This document shows, one piece after another, positions 1 to 7,752 of a stretch of 47,796 nt of DNA. The position numbers and the translations under genes are program-made. The stretch is from an uncultured Bacilli bacterium (lineage in GTDB: Bacteria; Bacillota_I; Bacilli_A; RFN20; CAG-449), in contig CANRPC010000011.1 of NCBI GenBank assembly GCA_947632435.1, positions 1 through 47,796 on the forward strand. Direction: 5' to 3'. Within the stretch, counting starts at the first letter, position 1. Each line of letters begins with the position of its first letter. The notes under the pieces were generated by a model. It searched no databases. It was not told the origin of the DNA and saw only the letters and a program-made list of their open reading frames with translations.

Positions 1-38
1 AATTGACATACCGTACAGAAATTTTTAACAATTTATTA

Positions 39-68
39 TTGACATTTTTAAAATTTCTTGCATATAAT
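39..68 (+). promoter_or_regulatory. Strong sigma-70-type promoter of the tandem-repeat RNA
   Basis: A perfect -35 TTGACA (39-44) is separated by 18 bases from a perfect -10 TATAAT (63-68). Initiation would fall near 74-76, exactly where the first 50-bp-period repeat begins. No ORF starts close downstream, so the likely product is an untranslated RNA. Confidence 0.7.
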
Positions 69-73
69 AAGTT

Positions 74-168
74 AAAGTCCTACGTGACGATGACCTAGTC
101 CAATACTTGGCTAGGCTTATTATAAAGCCCTACGTGGCGATGACCTAGTCCAATACTTGGCTAGGCTT
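74..168 (+). repeat. Two direct repeats with 50-bp period
   Basis: The 45-bp units at 74-118 and 124-168 differ at only two positions (78/128 and 86/136) and are separated by 5 bases. The differences keep the pairing potential of the ends of each unit. No third copy is visible in the window, so this is not a CRISPR array. Confidence 0.9.
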
Positions 169-173
169 TTTTT
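74..173 (+). ncRNA. Candidate ~100-nt RNA made of two tandem repeat units
   Basis: The predicted transcript starts at the promoter at 39-68 and ends in a T-run at 167-173. It consists almost only of two near-identical units (74-118 and 124-168). Each unit can fold a hairpin: CCTAG pairs with CTAGG, a one-base bulge follows, then CCAA pairs with TTGG around a 3-base loop. In the second unit an outer AAAGCC/GGCTTT pairing followed by seven Ts would act as an intrinsic terminator; it shares two G residues with the inner stem, so the two folds compete. I do not recognise an Rfam family. It could be a small regulatory RNA or an orphan leader. Its existence as a transcript is inferred. Confidence 0.5.
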
Positions 174-187
174 ATGCTTGACAATGA

Positions 188-220
188 TTTGAAATAAATG
201 ATAGTGTCTTTTATTTCAAA
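188..220. repeat. Perfect 11-bp inverted repeat
   Basis: TTTGAAATAAA at 188-198 is exactly inverted at 210-220 around an 11-base loop. It lies between the repeat RNA and the terminator of the acetyltransferase gene. No U-run follows on either strand, so it is more likely an operator or stable hairpin than a terminator. Its function is unknown. Confidence 0.5.
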
Positions 221-313
221 TGGTTCTCATTATATTAATCTAGTTCTTTCTACATGGTAAAAGAGTACCATTTTGATAAAATGCAAGCAGTTTATATGTG
301 GGCTAAAAGTAAA

Positions 314-348
314 CAAAAACCACCAAAGTCATATAAACTTAAGTGGTT
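314..348 (-). terminator. Rho-independent terminator after the sugar acetyltransferase
   Basis: Read on the minus strand, AACCAC pairs with GTGGTT and AAGT with ACTT around a short loop. A T-rich run follows, 10 to 40 bases beyond the stop codon of the acetyltransferase. It closes the minus-strand two-gene unit 359-1790. Confidence 0.75.
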
Positions 349-358
349 ATTATTTAAT

Positions 359-949
359 TTACCATTTTTCTTTTTGCTCGTTTGGATCGAGTTCTTTTAT
401 CACTTTTGCTGGAACACCACCAACAATTACATTAGCTGGTACATCTTTAGTAACTACAGCTCCAGCAGCTACAACACTATTTTCACCAATTGTTACACCT
501 GGTGTAATTGTAACATTCATACCTATCCAAGCGTTTTTCTTTATAACAACTTTCCCATATGTATAAATTGTATGACGATTATTAAAATCATGATTGATGG
601 TGGCAATTCTAACACCTGGCGCAACTGAAACACCATCCTCAAAAATAATACCGCCAGAAGCTGATAAAATAGCTAAATGATTAATAAATACATTATGTCC
701 AAATTGAACTCTATTTCCAAAATCACAAATAAATGGGGTTAAAATTCTAACATCATCAAGCTTTCTTGAAAATAATTCTTCTAAGTATTTAATATAAGAA
801 TTATCATCAGGAGATACATTGTTTGCTTTAAAACACAAAGTTCTAGCTCTTGTCATTTCATCAACAGCTTCTTTAAAGTATTCTTCTTTGGTACTTGTAG
901 GACCGCCTTGATCCATCAATTCATAAACATATCCTTTTTTATATTTCAT
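359..949 (-). CDS. Sugar O-acetyltransferase (maltose/galactoside acetyltransferase family)
   Basis: The 196-residue protein has the layout of LacA/Maa enzymes: an N-terminal helical Mac-type segment (about residues 1-60) and then a left-handed beta-helix of hexapeptide repeats (about 70-190). The conserved INHDF stretch near residue 118 carries the expected catalytic histidine, and the C-terminal GGVPAKVIKEL is typical of the family. These cytoplasmic trimers transfer acetyl from acetyl-CoA to a sugar hydroxyl; the sugar cannot be read from sequence. The gene lies 4 bases downstream of the aldo/keto reductase on the same strand and is closed by the terminator at 314-348, so the two are probably co-transcribed. 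Confidence 0.9.
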   Translation of the reverse strand: MKYKKGYVYELMDQGGPTSTKEEYFKEAVDEMTRARTLCFKANNVSPDDNSYIKYLEELFSRKLDDVRILTPFICDFGNRVQFGHNVFINHLAILSASGGIIFEDGVSVAPGVRIATINHDFNNRHTIYTYGKVVIKKNAWIGMNVTITPGVTIGENSVVAAGAVVTKDVPANVIVGGVPAKVIKELDPNEQKEKW

Positions 950-953
950 AGTT

Positions 954-1790
954 TTATTTTTCGTATGGAATTTTCCAATTTAAAAAATTTTCTAAAGCTT
1001 CATCTGTTCTAGTATAACGCCTTTTGCCATTGTTAAGAGTTGCCATTAATGCCATATCCTCTATTGATAATTCAAAATCAAAAATATTAATATTTTCTTT
1101 AATATGGTTAACATTTTTACTGCCTGGAATAACAATAAATCCCATTTGTGTATGCCATTTTAAAACAATTTGAGCAGGATCTTTGTGATACTTATTAGCT
1201 AAAGAAACAACAACATCATTTTCTAATAAATCTTTAGTCATTCCTTTGCCACCAAGAGGATACCATGACATTATTTTAATATCATTTTTACCAATAATTT
1301 CTCTTAATTCTTCTTGAGGATAAAATTCTACTTGAATTACTTGAGGAAGAATATCATATTCTTTAAATAAATCTAAAATATATTCTCCTTCAAAATTAGA
1401 TACACCAATACTTCTAATTTTTCCTTCTTTGTAAGCTTTAATTAATGCTTCATAACCATGCCGCCAATTTCTAGTTGGTTGATGAATAAATAATAAATCA
1501 ATATAATCTAAATTTAATCTTTTTAAAGTTTCATCAACAGCATTTTCATTTTCATATTCACTTGGCCATAATTTGGTTGATACAAAGATGTCTTTTCTTT
1601 CAATTCCACTATCTTTAATGGCTCTTCCTACTGCTTTTTCGTTTCGATAAGCATTTGCAGTATCAATTAGTCGATAGCCCATCTTTAAAGCATTTAAAAC
1701 GCTATTATAAGCATCATTAGGCTCTAGTAAAAAAGTTCCAATACCTACTTGTGGCATCATTACATTGTTGTTTAATTTGATTTCTTTCAT
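954..1790 (-). CDS. Aldo/keto reductase
   Basis: The 278-residue protein is a standard-length NAD(P)H-dependent (beta/alpha)8 reductase. The catalytic tetrad is visible as Asp43, Tyr48, Lys73 and His103, in the contexts LIDTANAY, STKLW and FIHQP. The cofactor-binding IPGSKNVNHIKEN segment is present near the C-terminus. It resembles the 2,5-diketo-gluconate reductase/glyoxal reductase (YvgN) branch. A clear ribosome-binding site (TAGGAGA) precedes the ATG. The substrate is not predictable; pairing with a sugar acetyltransferase suggests general carbohydrate or carbonyl detoxification. Confidence 0.92.
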   Translation of the reverse strand: MKEIKLNNNVMMPQVGIGTFLLEPNDAYNSVLNALKMGYRLIDTANAYRNEKAVGRAIKDSGIERKDIFVSTKLWPSEYENENAVDETLKRLNLDYIDLLFIHQPTRNWRHGYEALIKAYKEGKIRSIGVSNFEGEYILDLFKEYDILPQVIQVEFYPQEELREIIGKNDIKIMSWYPLGGKGMTKDLLENDVVVSLANKYHKDPAQIVLKWHTQMGFIVIPGSKNVNHIKENINIFDFELSIEDMALMATLNNGKRRYTRTDEALENFLNWKIPYEK

Positions 1791-1815
1791 TTTATATTTT
1801 TCTCCTATATTCTAA

Positions 1816-2222
1816 TCCATTATTTTTATTAATCATCAAATAGAAGATAAAAATATTATTTGTAAAAAATGTTTGAAGAAAAATATATTTATCGGTACCT
1901 AAAATCATTTTGTCGCTGAAATGAAAAATGGCATTTATTTTAAAGATATTGATGGTCAATCTTTTTTTATGTCCAATCAAATTGGTTCTTGGAATGAAAT
2001 TGTTAAAAAACATTTGCCGAATTCTAAATTTTTCTTAGAAAATAATGATAATTTAAAAGAATTAGTTAATTCTTCGATTATTCCTTCATGTGTTACTAAT
2101 ATAACAATTAATAATAGATTAAGTAGTGATCGTATCATAAAGATGCAACTATGCTATTTTATATTGCTTATCTAAAAAAGAATGAAAATAAACTAGAAAA
2201 GTTTTTAAAAGCAATCTTGTAA
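1816..2222 (+). pseudogene. Broken ORF with N-terminal CxxC (zinc-ribbon-like), family unknown
   Basis: One frame runs from about 1816 through a CxxC pair (Cys codons at 1861 and 1870) and a stop at 1900, then continues as an apparent ORF from 1921. Near 2140 it drifts out of frame: the coherent C-terminus (DATMLFYIAYLKKNENKLEK) is in another frame and ends with TAA at 2220-2222. Joining the frames gives a plausible protein of about 130 residues with one nonsense and one frameshift lesion. I do not recognise the family. The 84-codon ORF at 1921-2175 should be treated as a fragment of it. It sits at the left edge of the decayed island. Confidence 0.6.
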
Positions 2223-2281
2223 TTATTAAAAAAATCTTGGAAATAATTTCTATGAAAAACAATTTGTAAAAAAAATGATCA

Positions 2282-2390
2282 ATAACGGCAAAAATAATAT
2301 AAATTAATATCAATAACTTTTACTTTTTTGCCGATATTGTTCTATGCTTATTTTGATGTAATATTAAATGAAATATCTATCCGTAATTAA
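2282..2390 (+). repeat. Degenerate copy of the fic leader and first codons
   Basis: This stretch aligns without gaps to 3484-3592, the promoter/leader and first codons of fic, at roughly three-quarters identity by eye. It includes the CGGCAAAA...TTTTGCCG dyad (2286-2294 and 2324-2333). The copy still encodes an initial MKYLSV and then stops. It is the relic of a second fic-type gene or a partial duplication. The two copies lie as direct repeats flanking the ATPase pseudogene. Confidence 0.75.
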
Positions 2391-2395
2391 TTGTA

Positions 2396-2446
2396 CCCCT
2401 CTTTCTTGATAAACCCGTGATTATAGGGTTTATTAAGGGGTATAAT
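2396..2446 (+). promoter_or_regulatory. Promoter with operator-like dyad upstream of the DUF6788-like ORF
   Basis: ATAAACCC (2409-2416) is inverted at 2426-2433, and the outer CCCCT (2396-2400) faces AAGGGG (2435-2440), giving an imperfect dyad of about 45 bases. It ends directly at a perfect -10 TATAAT (2441-2446). A dyad over the -35 region suggests repression, perhaps by the downstream product; that is inference. The leader then reaches the GAGGTGAT ribosome-binding site of the ORF at 2472. Confidence 0.5.
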
Positions 2447-2471
2447 GTTTATAAAGTAGCGAGGTGATAAA

Positions 2472-2756
2472 ATGAGCGAAATAGAAATGAGACAAGAACT
2501 TGCTATTCTTGAAAAAAGAATAAGTGAGTTGCCGAAAGGATATATCTCAAAAAAGACTATTTCGGGGAATAATAGATATTATCTTCGCTGGACAGAAGGT
2601 GGAAAAAGGCAGGAAAAATATATTAGTGAAACTATTGCCGAAGAATTGTATCCTCAAATTGAAGAAAGAAAACATCTTGAAAAAAGAGTTAAAGAAATAA
2701 ATGCTTTGATTGCAGTAAAAAAGGTAAATACACTAGCAGGTTTTAATAGGCGATGA
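2472..2756 (+). CDS. Small basic protein, DUF6788-like; probably the N-terminal part of a broken ATPase gene
   Basis: The 94-residue product has the pattern LPKGYISKKTI...RYYLRWTEGGKRQEKYI followed by a charged helical segment. This is typical of short DUF6788-type proteins that seem to bind nucleic acid and often sit next to mobile or accessory genes. It has a good ribosome-binding site (GAGGTGAT) and promoter. At its end the reading continues coherently in another frame (LIGDELRSFFKVAAGYKK) after a T-run near 2742, into the AAA-ATPase relic. The ORF may therefore be the front of a frameshifted longer protein rather than a complete gene. Confidence 0.55.
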   Translation: MSEIEMRQELAILEKRISELPKGYISKKTISGNNRYYLRWTEGGKRQEKYISETIAEELYPQIEERKHLEKRVKEINALIAVKKVNTLAGFNRR

Positions 2757-3056
2757 GTTGCGTTCTTTTTTTAAAGTCGCTGCTGGTTACAAAAAAGGTC
2801 TTGTTTTGCTGATTTGCAAGCTTATTTGCATGGTAATATCGATAACAAAGTTCTTATACTTTATGGTTTGAGACGAACGGAAAAAAAACGCTTATTCGTC
2901 AAGCCTTGTCGGCAATGAATGAGAACGATTTATTATGTAGTGCGATATCCTCCATCATCCTTCCTTTTATATCGTTTAAAATTCGCTCTATAATTCTTGA
3001 GCGTCTAGTAACGGATATATTTTGAAATGTAGCATCACGTTCTTTTAGAAACTAAA

Positions 3057-3371
3057 ATGGCAAATAAAACAAAACAAGTGTTTAAACTACAATTTGCAGT
3101 TGGAGAGTTTGATATGGTCGTGGTTGATGACACAAAAAACACCTGTGAAATATTTGAAATCAAGCATAGCAAAGAACGAGTTCCTGAACAACTCAAGAAC
3201 CTCAAAAATGACCAAAAATGTCGCGATACAGAATTTCGTTTTGGTAAAATTGTCGGCAAATATGTTATTTATCGTGGAGAAACTACTTCTTTTTGCGGTG
3301 TAGAATATAAAAACGTTAAAGAGTATTTGAAATCACTTACTCAGTTTTGCTTAGATAGAACTCTACTTTAG
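3057..3371 (+). CDS. C-terminal nuclease-like fragment of the broken ATPase
   Basis: The 104-residue ORF (KQVFKLQFAVGEFDMVVVDD then EIFEIKHS) matches the C-terminal domain of accessory AAA ATPases (DUF4143-like). The GEFD...EIKH pattern resembles the D-(E/D)xK core of PD-(D/E)xK nucleases. The reading frame extends upstream of the ATG as LLETKMANK to an in-frame stop, and there is no convincing ribosome-binding site. It is most likely a remnant. A terminator-like AGGCATTATAAAGCCT hairpin with trailing Ts lies at 3387-3410. Confidence 0.45.
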   Translation: MANKTKQVFKLQFAVGEFDMVVVDDTKNTCEIFEIKHSKERVPEQLKNLKNDQKCRDTEFRFGKIVGKYVIYRGETTSFCGVEYKNVKEYLKSLTQFCLDRTLL

Positions 3372-3483
3372 GAGTAAGTAAAACAGGCATTATAAAGCCT
3401 GTTTTGTCTATTGCGCGTTTTGCGCGATAACTTTTATCTTGTTTTATTATATTCTGGTGTAAAATTTGTAATATTAATTACCG

Positions 3484-3568
3484 ATAACGGCAAAAATAAT
3501 AGAAATCATAGACGATGATTTATACTTTCTTGCCGATTTTGTGCTATACTTATCGTGAGGTGATTTTG
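3484..3568 (+). promoter_or_regulatory. fic promoter with inverted repeat
   Basis: CGGCAA (3488-3493) is inverted at 3530-3535, and AAATCAT (3503-3509) at 3515-3521, forming a long imperfect dyad. Downstream is an extended -10 of the form TGCTATACT, followed by a GAGGTGAT ribosome-binding site. The Fic protein has an N-terminal helix-turn-helix domain, so self-regulation at this dyad is plausible. The dyad is also kept in the degenerate copy at 2282-2390. Confidence 0.5.
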
Positions 3569-3569
3569 A

Positions 3570-4460
3570 ATGAAATATTTGTCCGTAACCGAAACGGCAA
3601 AGAAATGGAATTTGTCTAATCGGAGCGTTAGGAATTATTGTGCACTCGGAAGAATCGACGGTGCTTTTCTGATGGGAAAGACATGGAATATTCCCGAAGA
3701 TGCGCAAAAACCTGACCGTATAAATAAAAAATCGACCATTCCCACCATCCTTTTGGAAGTGCTGACCGCCGAGAAAAACGCAAAACTTTCAGGTGGTATC
3801 TATCATAAAGTCCAGATAGAACTGACTTATAATTCCAACCATATCGAGGGTAGTCACCTTACCCACGACCAGACGCGATACATTTTTGAGACAAACACGA
3901 TCGGAATTGAAAACAGCTCGATAAGGGTGGATGATATTGTCGAAACGGTGAACCATTTTAAGTGCATTGACCTCATCATCGAGAGTGCAAAAAAGCCGAT
4001 TACGGAAGCTTTTATTAAAGAACTGCACCGTACGTTAAAAAACGGTACGACCGACGCACGGCAATCATGGTTCATGGTCGGCGATTACAAAAAGCTCCCT
4101 AATACCGTCGGGGATATGTACACGGCAAGTCCTGAGGAAGTCGCCGAAAAGATGAAGGAATTGCTTTTTGAATACAACTCAAACAAAGACAAGTCTTTTG
4201 ACGACTTGTTGGATTTTCATTACCGTTTCGAGTGTATTCATCCCTTTCAGGACGGCAACGGCAGGATTGGGCGGCTTTTACTCTTTAAAGAGTGTCTGAA
4301 ATATAATATCGTTCCATTCATCATCGACGAGGAATTGAAGCTGTTCTACTATCGCGGATTGAAGGAATGGAAAAGCGAGCGCGGATATTTGCGCGATACC
4401 TGTCTTGCCTCACAGGACAAATTCAAGACTTGGCTTGATTACTTCAAAGTGAAATACTAA
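3570..4460 (+). CDS. HTH-Fic family protein (probable AMP-transferase)
   Basis: The 296-residue protein has an N-terminal MerR/excisionase-like helix-turn-helix (about 1-50, YLSVTETAKKWNLSNRSVRNY), then a Fic domain (about 60-290). The Fic active-site motif HPFQDGNGRIGR is intact at 224-235. Upstream, SNHIEG (89-94) matches the (S/T)xxxE(G/N) inhibitory helix of class II Fic proteins, in which the glutamate blocks productive ATP binding. Fic enzymes usually transfer AMP from ATP to a target Ser, Thr or Tyr; the target here is unknown. Base composition is clearly richer in G+C than the flanking genes (lines near 4021 are about half G+C), a sign of recent transfer. It is the only intact gene of the island and is closed by a terminator at 4498-4539. 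Confidence 0.92.
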   Translation: MKYLSVTETAKKWNLSNRSVRNYCALGRIDGAFLMGKTWNIPEDAQKPDRINKKSTIPTILLEVLTAEKNAKLSGGIYHKVQIELTYNSNHIEGSHLTHDQTRYIFETNTIGIENSSIRVDDIVETVNHFKCIDLIIESAKKPITEAFIKELHRTLKNGTTDARQSWFMVGDYKKLPNTVGDMYTASPEEVAEKMKELLFEYNSNKDKSFDDLLDFHYRFECIHPFQDGNGRIGRLLLFKECLKYNIVPFIIDEELKLFYYRGLKEWKSERGYLRDTCLASQDKFKTWLDYFKVKY

Positions 4461-4497
4461 AATTTTTTGTTCCTCAACTTCTTAATACATTATAAAA

Positions 4498-4539
4498 AAA
4501 GAGGCACTATTTTATTAAGTTTTATTAGCCTCTTTTTTT
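4498..4539. terminator. Bidirectional terminator between fic and tRNA-Arg
   Basis: AAAGAGGC (4498-4505) pairs with GCCTCTTT (4528-4535). T-runs lie on both sides when read from either strand. It can stop both fic (plus) and the convergent tRNA-Arg (minus). Confidence 0.85.
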
Positions 4540-4557
4540 GATAATATCTATAAAAAA

Positions 4558-4634
4558 TGGCGTCCTCTAGCAGGCTCGAACTGCTGACCTTCCCCTTAGG
4601 AGGGGGACGCTCTATCCAACTGAGCTAAGAAGAC
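4558..4634 (-). tRNA. tRNA-Arg(CCT), CCA encoded
   Basis: Read on the minus strand, the gene folds into a full cloverleaf: acceptor GTCTTCT with AGAGGAC, D-arm TAGCTCAGTTGGA, anticodon loop CTCCTAA (anticodon CCT), T-arm with GTTCGAG. The 3' CCA is encoded. It borders the decayed island at 1800-5100, and tRNA genes are frequent integration sites; no integrase or duplicated tRNA end was found here. Confidence 0.95.
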
Positions 4635-4647
4635 AATATTTGAAATT

Positions 4648-4676
4648 AGTGTACTCTAAAATATATTTAAATTCAA
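4648..4676 (-). promoter_or_regulatory. Promoter of tRNA-Arg
   Basis: On the minus strand, TTGAAT (plus 4671-4676) is separated by 17 bases from TACACT (plus 4648-4653). This places the start about 10 bases before the mature tRNA end. Confidence 0.55.
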
Positions 4677-5127
4677 TAATTTACATTTTTTAAAATTAAT
4701 ACGTTAATTATTAATCTAAGTGCAACAAATATAATGAAAAATTATTTTTTGCTGTTGTAAAACAATTAAAAGTTTGTTTAGTAAATAGAAGGTAAAACTC
4801 CATATGAAAAAGTCCTAGAAGATTCACGGCTAGGACAAACATTCCTCGATTTTTTAGAAATAAAAAAGGTGGATTGTGATGATGTCACATTAAATCCATC
4901 TTTATTAAAAAAAATTAAAAAGTAGAGCAAATACTTTTTAATTTATAAACCCTCGAAGAAGGACAATCATCTAATTAAACTTATGTTACACTTAGTTTAA
5001 AAATTTGATTTTAGCTAAGTAATTTTTGTTATGCCTTTCTTCATTAGTTATTGTACATTATTTGAATGAAAAATAAAAACAATTAATCATTTTATTTTTA
5101 ACTATTTTTCTTCTTTTATTGTTAATG
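4677..5127. other. Gene-poor stretch with one ORF remnant
   Basis: About 450 bases hold no intact gene. The only coherent coding signal is the remnant at 4785-4925. The rest is AT-rich sequence without convincing promoters, RNAs or terminators. It forms the right edge of the decayed island. Confidence 0.5.
4785..4925 (+). pseudogene. C-terminal remnant of an unknown protein
   Basis: After an in-frame stop, codons read EGKTPYEKVLEDSRLGQTFL, then DFLEIKKVDCDDVTLNPSLL and a short lysine-rich end before TAG at 4923-4925. The amino-acid composition is protein-like, but there is no start codon or ribosome-binding site. GTCCTAG and CTAGGAC within it form a 7-bp hairpin, which may be chance. The family is not recognised. 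Confidence 0.4.
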
Positions 5128-5568
5128 CTAAATTATATTAATTGCAAAATCTTTATATTTTAATAAAACATCATCATAATCACGTATTACTTCTTTTGCC
5201 GCATTTACATAATCTAATGATACTTTATTATTATTGTTTTTTAAAAAAACAAGTCCCTTAACCATCGCGGTTTTTAACGATGAAATAATTTCTAAACATA
5301 AATAAAAATCATTTTTATTTTTAATTTTTATTTTTTCCATAAATATTGCCATTTTTTGTGTCAATTTTAATGGAGTTATATTATTATAACCTTCTTTTTT
5401 TAATAGTTCTTTTAGTTTCATTTCATGATTTACAAACAAATCTTTAGAGTCTTTAATATAACTTTTTAATTCTTTATTAATCGCAGCATTTTCATAAAGT
5501 GAAAAAATTTTATTGCCCATTTCTACCGCGGATAAAAAATCTTTCATATTTTTTTCTTCTGTATTCAT
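5128..5568 (-). CDS. Small all-helical protein, function unknown
   Basis: The 146-residue, lysine-rich protein has no signal peptide or membrane segment. It reads as four amphipathic helices (about 8-35, 37-63, 68-100 and 115-145), reminiscent of ferritin-like or DUF2383-type bundles, but I see no clear ExxH metal motifs. The only ribosome-binding-like sequence (GAAAGGA) is about 28 bases before the ATG, and the next in-frame codons upstream include a stop, so translation may be weak. It stands alone between the decayed island and groES. Confidence 0.55.
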   Translation of the reverse strand: MNTEEKNMKDFLSAVEMGNKIFSLYENAAINKELKSYIKDSKDLFVNHEMKLKELLKKEGYNNITPLKLTQKMAIFMEKIKIKNKNDFYLCLEIISSLKTAMVKGLVFLKNNNNKVSLDYVNAAKEVIRDYDDVLLKYKDFAINII

Positions 5569-5631
5569 TTTTTTAAATTAATATTATATAAATATTCCTT
5601 TCTAAATCTAGTTTTAACAAAAAATAATAAA

Positions 5632-5676
5632 TTATGAAATTTTTATATTAGTCTAAATTTATTTTACATTTCATAA
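5632..5676. repeat. Inverted repeat upstream of groES
   Basis: TTATGAAAT at 5632-5640 is perfectly inverted as ATTTCATAA at 5668-5676. It lies within 75 bases of the groES start. It is not the CIRCE operator (TTAGCACTC-N9-GAGTGCTAA) of HrcA. It could bind another regulator; this is inference. Confidence 0.35.
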
Positions 5677-5705
5677 AATGGAGTATGCAAAAAAAAGGAG
5701 CTTAT

Positions 5706-5987
5706 ATGATTAAACCATTAAATGATTTTGTGCTTTTAGAAATAGAAAATAAAGAAAAAAAGATTGGTAATATTATTATTTCTACCTCTGACAGTAAAAG
5801 GAAAACTAATCTTGGAAGAGTAATTGCTATGGGAATAGGAAAAATTGTTGATAATAAAAGAGTTCCTATTGCTTTAAATGTTGGAGAAGAAGTAATTTAT
5901 CGAGATTATGCAACATATGAGTATGAAGAAAATAATAAAAAATACTTATTAGTGCAAGAAGAAGATATTTTAGCAGTAATTCAATAA
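5706..5987 (+). CDS. groES: Co-chaperonin GroES
   Basis: The 93-residue protein (MIKPLNDFVLLEIE...) has the GroES fold pattern, including LGRVIAMGIGK, GEEVIYRDYATYEY and the C-terminal LLVQEEDILAVI. It caps GroEL and forms the folding chamber. The start at 5706 is chosen because AAAGGAG lies 5 bases upstream; an ATG 21 bases earlier has no such site. The mobile loop (residues about 18-32, IGNIIISTSDSKRKT) is unusual in sequence but keeps the hydrophobic III tripeptide that binds GroEL. It is followed after 14 bases by groEL. No CIRCE element is seen. Confidence 0.92.
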   Translation: MIKPLNDFVLLEIENKEKKIGNIIISTSDSKRKTNLGRVIAMGIGKIVDNKRVPIALNVGEEVIYRDYATYEYEENNKKYLLVQEEDILAVIQ

Positions 5988-5998
5988 GGAGCAAATAA

Positions 5999-7603
<1,605 letters not shown>

Positions 7604-7610
7604 ATAAATT

Positions 7611-7657
7611 AAAAGCATATTAATGGATGAAACTTCATCAATTTATATGCTTTTTTT
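7611..7657 (+). terminator. Terminator of groES-groEL
   Basis: AAAAGCATAT near 7611 pairs with ATATGC at 7645-7650, with further inner pairing (GATGAA/TTCATC). Seven Ts follow. Confidence 0.85.
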
Positions 7658-7752
7658 ATGATTAAAAATTTTTTCTTTTTTTTCATTTTAAGAAGGTTCT
7701 TTGTTTTTTTAATTTGCTAAGTTAAAATAAATGTATCTGGAGGGTTTAAAAA

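Larger units (their letters stand above)
2472..3371 (+). pseudogene. Decayed AAA+ ATPase with nuclease-like C-terminal domain
   Basis: Joining frames gives, in order, the DUF6788-like N-terminus, LQAYLHGNIDNKVLILYGLR (from about 2815) and a damaged Walker A region: an A-run at 2881-2888 shifts the frame, and after it LIRQALSAMNEN reads on. A shortened, unreadable centre follows, and then a C-terminal domain from about 3035. There is an in-frame stop before that domain. ATPases of this architecture, with a restriction-like GEFDMVV...EIKHS end, are common in gut Firmicutes and run to about 480 residues, so several hundred bases are missing here. It is clearly non-functional as an ATPase. Confidence 0.75.

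Noticed and set aside
74-168. CRISPR array or type III toxin-antitoxin repeat RNA
   Set aside because: Only two units with a 5-base gap, so no spacers. No ToxN-like ORF follows on the plus strand; the next genes are on the opposite strand.
254-628. 124-codon plus-strand ORF
   Set aside because: It runs through the acetyltransferase gene on the other strand and its terminator, has no ribosome-binding site, and the translation is low complexity.
1921-2175. 84-codon ORF as a complete gene
   Set aside because: Reading continues coherently upstream past a stop and downstream in another frame, so it is a fragment of a broken gene.
5580-5700. CIRCE heat-shock operator before groES
   Set aside because: No TTAGCACTC-N9-GAGTGCTAA match; the inverted repeat present is unrelated in sequence and spacing.
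5685-5705. Earlier ATG start for groES
   Set aside because: The AAAGGAG ribosome-binding site lies between it and the ATG at 5706, and the extra residues are not part of GroES.
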